A DNA stretch of 33,577 nt, taken from contig JBFWIW010000031.1 of the NCBI GenBank assembly GCA_050253535.1, positions 1 through 33,577 of the forward strand. The letters are read 5' to 3'. Of the stretch, positions 22,063 to 29,470 are shown piece after piece. The DNA is from JBFWIW01 sp050253535 (GTDB lineage Bacteria > Bacillota > Clostridia > Oscillospirales > Oscillospiraceae). The notes under the pieces were generated by a model that saw nothing but the letters and a program-made list of their open reading frames with translations, searched no databases and was not told the DNA's origin. The stretch's first letter is position 1. Each line of letters starts with the position of its first letter. The translations under genes were made by a program, and so were the position numbers.

Positions 22063-23496
22063 ATGGCTAAAGATAACAAGGTCTCGCAGATAACGGATAT
22101 GGACGTCGATTTCGCACAGTGGTTTACCGACGTCGTCGTTAAGGCGGGTCTTATAGACTATTCCGGCGTAAAGGGCTTTTATATACTCCGCCCCTACGGC
22201 TATGCCCTCTGGGAGAATATCATGTCCGTTCTGGACGGGGAGTTCAAGGCGCTCGACCACGAAAACGTGTCCATGCCGGTCCTTATACCCGAAAGCCTTC
22301 TCCAAAAGGAGAAAGACCACGTGCAGGGGTTCGCCCCCGAGGTCGCTTGGGTAACCCACGGCGGGAGCGAGGAGCTGCCGGAACGCCTCTGCGTTCGACC
22401 AACATCGGAGACGCTGTTCTGCGACCACTGGAGCCATGTCGTCCATTCGTGGCGCGATCTCCCGAAGCTGTATAACCAGTGGTGCTCCGTCCTCCGCTGG
22501 GAAAAGACAACCCGCCCGTTTCTGCGGGGCCGCGAATTTTTATGGCAGGAGGGGCATACCCTCCACAGGACTGCCGAGGAGGCCGAGGCGGAAACACAGC
22601 AGATGCTCGGCGTCTACGCCGATTTCTGCGAAAACTGGCTCGCCATGCCCGTCGTTAAGGGCAGGAAGACCGACAAGGAGAAGTTTGCCGGCGCTGTCGC
22701 CACCTACACTGTCGAGTGTATGATGCACGACAAAAAGGCGCTCCAGAGCGGTACCTCCCACTATTTCGGAGACGGGTTTGCTAAAGCCTTCGATATCACA
22801 TTCACGGATAAGGACAACACCTTAAAATATCCCCACCAGACGTCATGGGGCCTCTCCACAAGGATAATCGGCGGCCTGATAATGACCCACGGAGACAACA
22901 GCGGACTCGTCGTGCCGCCGAAAATCGCCCCCACGCAGGTTATCGTCATCCCCATCGCCATGCAGAAGGGCGGCGTCCTTGAAAAGGCGAATGAAATCGT
23001 AAATGTTCTAAAAAAAGCCGGTGTGCGCGTAAAACTGGACGATTCCGACCAGAGTCCCGGCTGGAAATTCGCAGAATACGAGATGCGCGGTATACCGCTC
23101 CGCATTGAGTTAGGCCCCCGCGATATCGAAAACGGCCAGTGCGTCGCCGTGAGCCGCGTGGACGGCGAAAAGTTCACAGTCCCCCTTGCCGAACTCGGGG
23201 CAGCTATCCCCGCTCTTCTGGAGGGCGTGCAGAAGGCTCTGTTTGATAAGGCGAAGAGCAATCTTGACGAGCACACCTATCCCGCCACAACTCTGGACGA
23301 GGCCAGAGCCATCGTCGAAAAGGGCGGCTTCATTAAGATGATGTGGTGCGGTGAAACAGAGTGCGAGGCAAAAATGAAGGACGAGGTCGGCGTGTCCTCA
23401 CGCTGCATACCGTTCAATCAGGAAAATCTCGGCGATACGTGTCCCGTTTGCGGCAAACCCGCAAAGCACATGGTCTATTGGGGAGTCGCGTACTAA
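22063..23496 (+). CDS. proS: Proline--tRNA ligase, archaeal/eukaryal type
   Basis: A 477-residue class II aminoacyl-tRNA synthetase that charges tRNA-Pro. Motif 2 is in VLRWEKTTRPFLRGREFLW, motif 3 is around RIIGGLIMTHGDNSGLV, and an anticodon-binding domain follows (about 285-390). The C-terminal domain carries zinc-type cysteines (MWCGETECEAK and DTCPVCGKPAKH) and ends in VAY, as in the archaeal/eukaryal ProRS form. It lacks the INS editing insertion of the longer bacterial form. This type occurs in many Clostridia. The start is the ATG at 22063, after AGGGAG; the frame continues upstream over the promoter. Confidence 0.95.
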   Translation: MAKDNKVSQITDMDVDFAQWFTDVVVKAGLIDYSGVKGFYILRPYGYALWENIMSVLDGEFKALDHENVSMPVLIPESLLQKEKDHVQGFAPEVAWVTHGGSEELPERLCVRPTSETLFCDHWSHVVHSWRDLPKLYNQWCSVLRWEKTTRPFLRGREFLWQEGHTLHRTAEEAEAETQQMLGVYADFCENWLAMPVVKGRKTDKEKFAGAVATYTVECMMHDKKALQSGTSHYFGDGFAKAFDITFTDKDNTLKYPHQTSWGLSTRIIGGLIMTHGDNSGLVVPPKIAPTQVIVIPIAMQKGGVLEKANEIVNVLKKAGVRVKLDDSDQSPGWKFAEYEMRGIPLRIELGPRDIENGQCVAVSRVDGEKFTVPLAELGAAIPALLEGVQKALFDKAKSNLDEHTYPATTLDEARAIVEKGGFIKMMWCGETECEAKMKDEVGVSSRCIPFNQENLGDTCPVCGKPAKHMVYWGVAY

Positions 23497-23514
23497 ACTC
23501 CGATATATAAAGCC

Positions 23515-23542
23515 AAAGCGGCTGTCTACTGACAGCCGCTTT
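23515..23542. terminator. Bidirectional terminator between proS and the glycosylase gene
   Basis: AAAGCGGCTGTC and GACAGCCGCTTT pair over 12 bp around TACT. It sits between the convergent stops and has an A/T-rich foot on both strands. Confidence 0.7.
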
Positions 23543-24032
23543 AATCGTTAAGTTTTTCTGCGACCGGCCTCCATTTTTCACATAGCTTTTCATATGAAAA
23601 TTGTGCGTTTGCAGGGCTTGTGGATGGCATTTGAGCCGCCTCAATACCGGTGATTGGGAGACAATACCTGCGATAGAGCCTGGCCGCCGTGCCGCCGTTC
23701 GTAAAAACTGCGCCGATATCCGCATTTTTTAAAATTACGCCCAGGTCGTTAGGCGCGACACTCCGGATACTGCCGTCAGACGAACCTTCTACCTCGCAAC
23801 TGGCGATAACGTCCCATAGCGCTATGCGGCATTTCAGCAGAAACAACCGTTTTTCCTCTATAGACGCCGGCACAGTCTCTCCCATTACTGCAGCCAGTAC
23901 CCTCCAGAATCGGTTTTGCGGGTGACCATAGTAAAATCCCGTTTTCCTCGATAAGACCGAGGGAAAGGAGCCGAGTATGAGCACTTTCGAATTTTCGTCG
24001 AAAACCGGTTTTATTGGGTGTACCTCACGCAT
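23541..24032 (-). CDS. DNA-deoxyinosine (hypoxanthine) glycosylase, UDG superfamily
   Basis: A 163-residue base-excision repair glycosylase. ILGSFPSVLSR followed by FYYGHPQNRFWRVL is the catalytic region of the hypoxanthine-DNA glycosylase family (UDG family 6), which removes deaminated adenine from DNA. The C-terminal PSTSPANA corresponds to the second DNA-contacting motif. The start is placed at the ATG at 24032 (MREVHPIKPVFD), which matches the family N-terminus. An ATG four codons upstream directly abuts the GGAAGGA site and so is less likely, and the frame runs further upstream without a site. Confidence 0.85.
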   Translation of the reverse strand: MREVHPIKPVFDENSKVLILGSFPSVLSRKTGFYYGHPQNRFWRVLAAVMGETVPASIEEKRLFLLKCRIALWDVIASCEVEGSSDGSIRSVAPNDLGVILKNADIGAVFTNGGTAARLYRRYCLPITGIEAAQMPSTSPANAQFSYEKLCEKWRPVAEKLND

Positions 24033-24148
24033 TTTTATGACCATTCCTTCCGAACCGCAGGCGCGAAATAACCATAAATAAGAATGGTCATAATGCGCAT
24101 GCTTTGCGGATGCCAATCCGCGAGCGGGCAAAACGCGCCGAAATCAAA

Positions 24149-24754
24149 TTAAGTATTAAGCTTAAACTTCATTATGTATTCATCCGCCGAGAGGTTGAAG
24201 TCTTCAAGTTTAAGCTCTCCATGCTTAAAGTCCAGAATACTTATACCCGCGTTTTTCAGCGTTGTCTTTCCACTCCCGACCTCACCGCCGGAAACGTCCT
24301 TTAAAAGCGCGTTTATAGACGCGCCATGTGATACGATTATGATGTCGCCGGAATGCTCCCCCGCGTTATTTATTACCGCTGTCTTAAAACGTTTTATAAC
24401 GTCTTCAAGCGGCTCGAGCCCCGGCGTACCCTCCTCAGGCCTGAATATATCCTGAGGCGTTTTTCCTGAGAGTTCGCCGTAATCACGCTCCGTGAGCTCG
24501 TAATCAACGGCGACGCCGCCTTTATAGCCAATATGGCCTGCGATAATTTTTGCTGTGTCGCGCGCCCGCTCCAAAGGGCTTGACAGAATTCCCGTGACTT
24601 CTATTCCGGAGAGAGCTCTTCCGCAGACATGCGCCTGCTCTATACCGTCTTTATTCAGCGGGATGTCCTCTCTCCCCTGGAGCTTCCCCGCGACGTTCCA
24701 ATCCGTCTCTCCGTGTCTTATAAGATATATCTTAATGCCGATCACCTCTCGCAT
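24149..24754 (-). CDS. Histidine phosphatase (phosphoglycerate mutase-like) family protein
   Basis: About 195-200 residues of the histidine phosphatase fold. The phosphorylated His is in IRHGETDWN, and the further motifs are SSPLERARDTA, ELTERDYGELSG and the second catalytic His in IVSHGA. Members are cofactor-dependent mutases or phosphatases (such as CobC or general phosphatases); the substrate is not clear. The start is ambiguous. The nearest ATG (24754) has no ribosome site. A good GAGGTG lies six bases before an ATT codon (24734-24736), which would give exactly the family N-terminus (M)KIYLIRHGET. GTG at 24745 is too close to any site. The coordinates use the ATG. Confidence 0.85.
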   Translation of the reverse strand: MREVIGIKIYLIRHGETDWNVAGKLQGREDIPLNKDGIEQAHVCGRALSGIEVTGILSSPLERARDTAKIIAGHIGYKGGVAVDYELTERDYGELSGKTPQDIFRPEEGTPGLEPLEDVIKRFKTAVINNAGEHSGDIIIVSHGASINALLKDVSGGEVGSGKTTLKNAGISILDFKHGELKLEDFNLSADEYIMKFKLNT

Positions 24755-24785
24755 GTGACAGGATAACATATTTTCTGAAATGAAG

Positions 24786-24824
24786 CAATCCCCGCCGTCT
24801 TGTGACGGCGGGGATTGACTTTTT
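24786..24824 (+). terminator. Strong hairpin with U run
   Basis: A perfect 14-bp stem (24786-24799 with 24804-24817, TTGT loop) is followed by ACTTTTT on the plus strand. No plus-strand gene lies before it. On the minus strand, where spoVT ends, only GCTTCATTT follows. It may act weakly for spoVT. Confidence 0.55.
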
Positions 24825-24968
24825 AGCTTAAAAAGTCTCGCAGAGTTTCCGCTTCGCAGGGCGGATTCACTTCGCCCTAGGATGTCAAATTACTCACGGC
24901 GGCCGCGGCAGAGCAGCCGTCATGCAATCTTTTTGTCAGAGAAGTCCGAAGGGCTTTTCCGACATGTT
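24818..24968. other. Structured noncoding stretch after spoVT
   Basis: This 150-base interval holds several small stems: GACTTTTT/AAAAAGTC, GGGCG/CGCCC, and GTCGGA-x-AAG with CTT-x-TCTGAC next to the spoVT stop. No frame in it looks coding. The density of stems suggests a noncoding RNA 3' region or a small repeat element. Confidence 0.4.
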
Positions 24969-25508
24969 TCAGCTCTCCATCTGCTTGCCTAAAAAGCCCG
25001 CTACTGTCTGAGCAAGTTTATACTCAACCTCTCCCAAAAACCTGTCGCCCTCGGTAAAGAAAACGACACAGCCCATAAGGTCTCCCTCGGAAAGTATCGG
25101 AGCCGCTACGCCAACGGTATATTTTTCGGTGGCATCTGAGACAGGCAGAGCCTTATCTGTTGTCTTTCTCAGATAGAGCTGGCGTTCCTCCATGATCTGT
25201 TCAAGCTCGGCGCTTATCTGCTTTTCAAGAAGCTCACGCTTCGGTGCCCCGCTGATTGATATAATGGTATCCCTGTCCGCTATGACCGTGCCGCAGCCAG
25301 TTGTTTTTCCGAGCATTTCGCACATCTGATTGGAAAAATCGGAGAGTTCACCCATCGGAGAGTATTTTTTGAAAATGACTTCTCCGTCCTTCTCGGTGTA
25401 TATTTCGAGAGGGTCGCCTTCCCGAATACGCATGGTGCGGCGTATCTCCTTCGGTATTACGACACGCCCAAGGTCGTCGATCCTGCGTACAATTCCTGTT
25501 GCTTTCAT
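24969..25508 (-). CDS. spoVT: Stage V sporulation protein T (AbrB-family regulator)
   Basis: A 179-residue transcription factor that tunes forespore gene expression late in sporulation in Bacillus and Clostridium. The N-terminal swapped-hairpin DNA-binding domain (MKATGIVRRIDDLGRVVIPKEIRRTL-like, residues 1-50) is nearly identical in pattern to SpoVT/AbrB. Residues about 56-179 form the GAF-like domain that marks SpoVT over the short AbrB. The start is the ATG at 25508, after AAGGAG. Upstream on the minus strand are AT-rich hexamers, including CAATAAT, but no clear sigma-A or sigma-G promoter can be fixed. Its presence implies an endospore former. Confidence 0.93.
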   Translation of the reverse strand: MKATGIVRRIDDLGRVVIPKEIRRTMRIREGDPLEIYTEKDGEVIFKKYSPMGELSDFSNQMCEMLGKTTGCGTVIADRDTIISISGAPKRELLEKQISAELEQIMEERQLYLRKTTDKALPVSDATEKYTVGVAAPILSEGDLMGCVVFFTEGDRFLGEVEYKLAQTVAGFLGKQMES

Positions 25509-25707
25509 ATATAAATCTCCTTATATCGAAAATTATGGTGTGTGCGATTATTGTTTGTAAGCTGTCGGATTTTATACAATCTCACATGTTATTTTTTATA
25601 TTAATACCGAAGAGCAAATCCTCCGGTTTAAACAAGAGCCATACCAATACATTATTTAATCATAACCGGGACTTTTCGACAGTCTGATTTCTCTTTACTT
25701 TTTTTGC

Positions 25708-25735
25708 TTGATTATGGCGGATTTTGTAGTATAAT
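25708..25735 (+). promoter_or_regulatory. Promoter of pyk
   Basis: TTGATT (25708-25713) and a consensus TATAAT (25730-25735) are 16 bases apart, about 45 bases before the start codon. Confidence 0.65.
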
Positions 25736-25781
25736 ATATATTGAGAAAGTTTTTAAAAAATAATAACGCGGAGAAATAAAT

Positions 25782-27200
25782 ATGAGAAAAACAAAAATAG
25801 TTTGCACACTAGGACCTGCTAGCCGTGACCAGAAGGTGCTTGAAGATATGCTCAAAGCCGGCATGAACGTAGCCCGTTTAAACTTCTCCCACGGAACCCA
25901 CGAGTATCACAAGGAGACCATAGAGATGTTCCGCGAGGTTCGGGACAGCCTCGGACTCCCGGCCGCAGTCATGCTCGATACCAAAGGGCCTGAAATACGC
26001 GTCCGCGATATTGCGGGCGGCTCCGCCGTCCTCGAAAACGGGGCCGCTTTCACGCTCACTGCGCGCGATGTCCCGGGAGACAAAAACACCGTCTCAATTA
26101 CGTACGCGGACCTGCCGCGGAACCTCAAGGCGGGTAACCGCATACTGATAGACGACGGTAAGATAGCCCTTACCGCGGTAAGCTGTACAGATACCGACAT
26201 TTCCTGCACCGTCGACGTGGGCGGTGTTCTTAAAAGTAAAAAGAGCATAAATATCCCCAACCTCCGTTTGGACATGCCATATCTAAGCCCCACTGACGAA
26301 TCGGATATCAAATTTGGCATAGAGCAGGATGTCGACTTCATCTCCGCATCCTTCGTCCGCCGGAAGGAGGACGTCATTGCCTTGAGGAAATTCATCGATT
26401 ACAACGGCGGCCATAATATAAAGGTAATCGCCAAGATTGAGAACAGAGAAGGCGTTGATAACTTCGACGAGATTTTAAAATATTCGGATGGAATAATGGT
26501 GGCCCGCGGCGACATGGGTGTCGAGATTGAATATGAACGGCTGCCCGGCATTCAGAAAAAATTTATCAAAAAGTGCTATCAGTCCGGCAAGATGGTTATA
26601 ACGGCAACACAGATGCTTGAGTCAATGATAACAAGCTCCACCCCGACAAGAGCCGAGATAACGGACGTCGCAAACGCCGTTTTCGACGGGACTTCCGCCG
26701 TCATGCTCTCAGGCGAGACCGCCGTGGGCGATCACCCCGCACTGGTCGTATCCGTTATGTCGCGTATCGCCCGGCAGGCCGAGCGCGACGCCTTTGAAAT
26801 GGACGCCTACAGCGGCATAAGATATGATAACGACTCGAGTGACACTACCAACGCTATCTGCGACGCGGCGTGCACTACGGCGCGGGATATAAAGGCAAAG
26901 GCCATCATCGCCGTAACCAAATCCGGTCACACTGCGCGAAGGGTCTCCAAATTCCGCCCCTACGAACCGATAGTTGCTGCAACGCCGGAACTCAAAACAT
27001 TTCACCAGCTCGCGCTCTCCTGGGGCGTTCGCCCGGTTCTCGCGCTCAATCAGGTCGATGCCGACAACCTCTTCCTGCACGCGACCGACTGTGCGAAGCA
27101 GATCGACATTGTATCTGAGGGGGATACCGTCGTCATAACCGCCGGCGTTCCGTTAAATCTCGCAGGCAGGACGAACATTCTGAAAGTCCAGGTCGTTTAA
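25782..27200 (+). CDS. pyk: Pyruvate kinase
   Basis: A glycolytic enzyme of 472 residues that makes pyruvate and ATP from phosphoenolpyruvate and ADP. It has the N-terminal TKIVCTLGPAS, the substrate site ARLNFSHG, the family signature VIAKIENREGVDNFDEI, MVARGDMGVEIE and ATQMLESMI. The length fits the plain form; the C-terminal PEP-utiliser domain of Bacillus pyruvate kinase is absent. GGAGA precedes the ATG, and its own promoter lies upstream. It is followed by a GC-rich hairpin at 27226-27255, so it is likely monocistronic. Confidence 0.97.
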   Translation: MRKTKIVCTLGPASRDQKVLEDMLKAGMNVARLNFSHGTHEYHKETIEMFREVRDSLGLPAAVMLDTKGPEIRVRDIAGGSAVLENGAAFTLTARDVPGDKNTVSITYADLPRNLKAGNRILIDDGKIALTAVSCTDTDISCTVDVGGVLKSKKSINIPNLRLDMPYLSPTDESDIKFGIEQDVDFISASFVRRKEDVIALRKFIDYNGGHNIKVIAKIENREGVDNFDEILKYSDGIMVARGDMGVEIEYERLPGIQKKFIKKCYQSGKMVITATQMLESMITSSTPTRAEITDVANAVFDGTSAVMLSGETAVGDHPALVVSVMSRIARQAERDAFEMDAYSGIRYDNDSSDTTNAICDAACTTARDIKAKAIIAVTKSGHTARRVSKFRPYEPIVAATPELKTFHQLALSWGVRPVLALNQVDADNLFLHATDCAKQIDIVSEGDTVVITAGVPLNLAGRTNILKVQVV

Positions 27201-27225
27201 GCGGGAATCATATAAAAAATAATCA

Positions 27226-27255
27226 CAGGCAGGGACAGACAGCCACCCCTGCCTG
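27226..27255 (+). terminator. Probable terminator of pyk
   Basis: CAGGCAGGG and CCCTGCCTG pair over 9 bp with a 12-base loop, 25 bases after the stop codon. The downstream U run is poor (ACGTTATT). Confidence 0.45.
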
Positions 27256-27349
27256 ACGTTATTAGGTTCGCCCGGCACATGGCGCCGCGTTTCGTCGGAA
27301 TTGCCCAAATAAACTTTATATAAAATCACATATTGTGCATTTATTCTCC

Positions 27350-27378
27350 TTGTCAAAAACAGCAAACTAATGTACAAT
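27350..27378 (+). promoter_or_regulatory. Promoter of xpt
   Basis: TTGTCA (27350-27355) and TACAAT (27373-27378) are 17 bases apart, about 84 bases before the start codon. The leader shows no purine-riboswitch core. Confidence 0.65.
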
Positions 27379-27461
27379 ATCGTTGTTTCATTGGTCATTT
27401 TCGATATATTTGTTTAAAAAGGCGTTGTGTTTCGCCGAACTTTTGCGGGAGTTTTGTAACT

Positions 27462-28034
27462 ATGAAGCTTTTGGAAGACCGTATACGCAGGGACGCAAAA
27501 GTTAGAGACGGCGGCATTCTGAAGGTGGACAGTTTTTTGAACCACCAAATGGACGTCCGTCTCTTCGGTGAGATGGCGAAAGAATTCCACCGGCTTTACT
27601 CCGGCTGCGGTGTGAATAAGATACTTACCATCGAGGCATCCGGTATCGGAATAGCTTGTATCACCGCTCAGGAGTTCGGCTGTCCCGTCATCTTTGCCAA
27701 GAAGACCCAGACAAAGAATATAGACGGTGACGTCTATACCTCCAAGGTCGAGTCGTTCACCCACGGGAGGGTCTACGACATTATTGTCGCCAAAGAATTT
27801 TTAAATTCCGGCGACCGGGTCCTCATAATCGATGATTTTCTCGCCAACGGAGCTGCTCTCAAGGGACTTATGGCGCTCGTGCACGCCGCGGGAGCCACTC
27901 TTATAGGCGCCGGTATAGCGGTTGAAAAGGCTTTCCAGCCCGGCGGTGATAAAATACGGGGTATGGGCATCCGTGTCGAATCCCTCGCAAGAATAAAGTC
28001 AATGGATCCCGTCGGCGGAGTTACTTTCTGCTGA
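27462..28034 (+). CDS. xpt: Xanthine phosphoribosyltransferase
   Basis: A purine salvage enzyme of 190 residues that makes XMP from xanthine and PRPP. The start MKLLEDRIRRDAKV and VDSFLNHQMD match Xpt, and the PRPP-binding loop is VLIIDDFLANGAALKG. The C-terminus has EKAFQPGGDKIR, also an Xpt feature. The start is the ATG at 27462, with GGGAG upstream; the open frame runs 43 codons further back over the promoter. The BMP lipoprotein gene of the nucleoside importer follows 72 bases later, so uptake and salvage are linked. Confidence 0.93.
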   Translation: MKLLEDRIRRDAKVRDGGILKVDSFLNHQMDVRLFGEMAKEFHRLYSGCGVNKILTIEASGIGIACITAQEFGCPVIFAKKTQTKNIDGDVYTSKVESFTHGRVYDIIVAKEFLNSGDRVLIIDDFLANGAALKGLMALVHAAGATLIGAGIAVEKAFQPGGDKIRGMGIRVESLARIKSMDPVGGVTFC

Positions 28035-28045
28035 CGTTTCCTTTT

Positions 28046-28074
28046 TTGTGAATATGGCAACTGCCGTATATATA
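28046..28074 (+). promoter_or_regulatory. Possible promoter of the lipoprotein gene
   Basis: TTGTGA (28046-28051) and TATATA (28069-28074) are 17 bases apart between xpt and the lipoprotein gene. The small inverted repeat GGCA-AC-TGCC lies between the two elements. Confidence 0.45.
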
Positions 28075-28106
28075 AAAAATTATAAAAATCAGTTTAGGAG
28101 GAAAAT

Positions 28107-29327
28107 ATGAAAAAGCTTCTTGCTCTTTTACTCGCTCTTGCAATGGTGTTTTCTCTTGTTGGCTGCAGCGGCGACTCCACCGGCACTTCCGGCAATGCCG
28201 CATCTCCCAGTGATATCACCTCTTCCAACAATACCGCATCAACCGGCGATACCGCTTCCGGCGGCATTAGGCTGTCCGATCTTAAAGTTGGTATGATCCA
28301 TATCGGAGAACCTTCCGACATGGGCTACACCTACAACCACGATCTCGGCACCAAGGAAATGATGAAGAATCTTGGGCTCCCCGAGGATCAGGTCATCAAC
28401 AAATATAACGTCGGCGAGGACGATGCCTGCGCTACCGCCATTAACGAGTGTATCGAGGCCGGCTGCCAGATTATCTTTGCCACCAGCTTCGGCCACGGCG
28501 CTTATATGCTCGAGGCCGCGAAAAACAACCCCGATATCCAGTTCTGCCACGCCACCGGCGAAGACGCAAAGGACGCCGGCCTTTCGAACTTCCACAACTA
28601 TTTCACAGCCATCTATGAAGCCCGCTATGTCGCAGGTATTGTCGCCGGCATGAAGCTGAGTGAGCTCGGCGAGACAAAGCTCGGCTATGTCGCCGCCATG
28701 GAGTGCGCGGAAGTCATCTCCGGCTTCACGGCTTTCTATCTCGGCGCAAAGTCCGTCTGCCCCGACGCCACAATGGACGTTATCTACACTTGGGAGTGGA
28801 ATGATCCGGTCCTTGAGGCCCAGGCCGCCCAGACGCTTATTGACGGCGGCTGCAAGGTCATAAGCCAGCATTCCGATTCCACCGCCCCCGCCACCACCGC
28901 CGAGCAGAACGGCGTCTTCCAGGTCGGTTACAACGCCGATATGATTTCTGCAGCGCCGAATGCCTCCCTCATCTCCGCCCGTTCCGACTGGGGCATTTAC
29001 CTCACATCCGCTGTGCAGAGTGTCCTTGACGGCACTGAGATCCCCACCGACTGGTGCAAAGGCATGGCCGACGGCGCAGTTTATCTCAGCCCGCTTAACA
29101 CCGATATCGCCGCTCCCGACACGCAGGCAGCTATTGACGAAACAATTGCCGCCATCAAGTCCGGCGACCTGCACGTCTTCCAGGGCCCGCTCTCCGGCAA
29201 CGGCAGAAGCTGGGGCGCAGATGCCGGCAGCATAGACATCCCCGCCGGCCAGTGGTTCGACGAATCCGCTACCCAGTCCGCGCCTTATTGGTGCTATATT
29301 ATAGACGGAATTAACATCCTCAGCTAA
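28107..29327 (+). CDS. BMP family substrate-binding lipoprotein (nucleoside/purine ABC importer)
   Basis: A 406-residue lipoprotein that would bind its ligand outside the cell and pass it to the permeases downstream. The N-terminus is a lipoprotein signal with lipobox LVGC and Cys20 as the lipidated residue. A Ser/Thr/Gly/Asn-rich linker follows to about residue 48. The PnrA/BMP domain begins near VGMIHIGEPSDMGYTY and includes ATSFGHGAYMLEAAK and QHSDSTAPATTAEQNG. BMP proteins of this group bind nucleosides or purines; xpt upstream supports this. AGGAGG precedes the ATG. A palindromic hairpin follows the stop, which would let this gene be made in excess of the membrane parts. Confidence 0.93.
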   Translation: MKKLLALLLALAMVFSLVGCSGDSTGTSGNAASPSDITSSNNTASTGDTASGGIRLSDLKVGMIHIGEPSDMGYTYNHDLGTKEMMKNLGLPEDQVINKYNVGEDDACATAINECIEAGCQIIFATSFGHGAYMLEAAKNNPDIQFCHATGEDAKDAGLSNFHNYFTAIYEARYVAGIVAGMKLSELGETKLGYVAAMECAEVISGFTAFYLGAKSVCPDATMDVIYTWEWNDPVLEAQAAQTLIDGGCKVISQHSDSTAPATTAEQNGVFQVGYNADMISAAPNASLISARSDWGIYLTSAVQSVLDGTEIPTDWCKGMADGAVYLSPLNTDIAAPDTQAAIDETIAAIKSGDLHVFQGPLSGNGRSWGADAGSIDIPAGQWFDESATQSAPYWCYIIDGINILS

Positions 29328-29350
29328 TATCTTAACTCCAAAGAATAAAT

Positions 29351-29374
29351 GCGGGGCCGCATATGCGGCCCCGC
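29351..29374 (+). terminator. Intra-operon palindrome after the lipoprotein gene
   Basis: A 24-base perfect palindrome (GCGGGGCCGCA and its complement) lies 23 bases after the stop and is followed by TAATTT. It is a very stable stem, likely an attenuator or a mRNA 3'-end protector. Confidence 0.65.
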
Positions 29375-29403
29375 TAATTTATGCACTTTTTCGGCATTTT
29401 AGT

Positions 29404-29432
29404 TTGCCAGGATAATCCCATTATGATATAAT
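29404..29432 (+). promoter_or_regulatory. Internal promoter of the ABC ATPase and permease genes
   Basis: TTGCCA (29404-29409) and a consensus TATAAT (29427-29432) are 17 bases apart, about 39 bases before the GTG start. Confidence 0.7.
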
Positions 29433-29470
29433 GTCTCAGTTATTTTATCAAAAAATACACACGGAAAAGA

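Noticed and set aside
27379..27461. A guanine or xanthine riboswitch in the xpt leader
   Set aside because: The leader is only about 80 bases and shows no purine-riboswitch core or terminator.
28239..29174. A 311-codon open frame on the minus strand
   Set aside because: It is exactly antisense to the BMP lipoprotein gene, has no ribosome site, and arises from the GC-rich codon pattern of the real gene.
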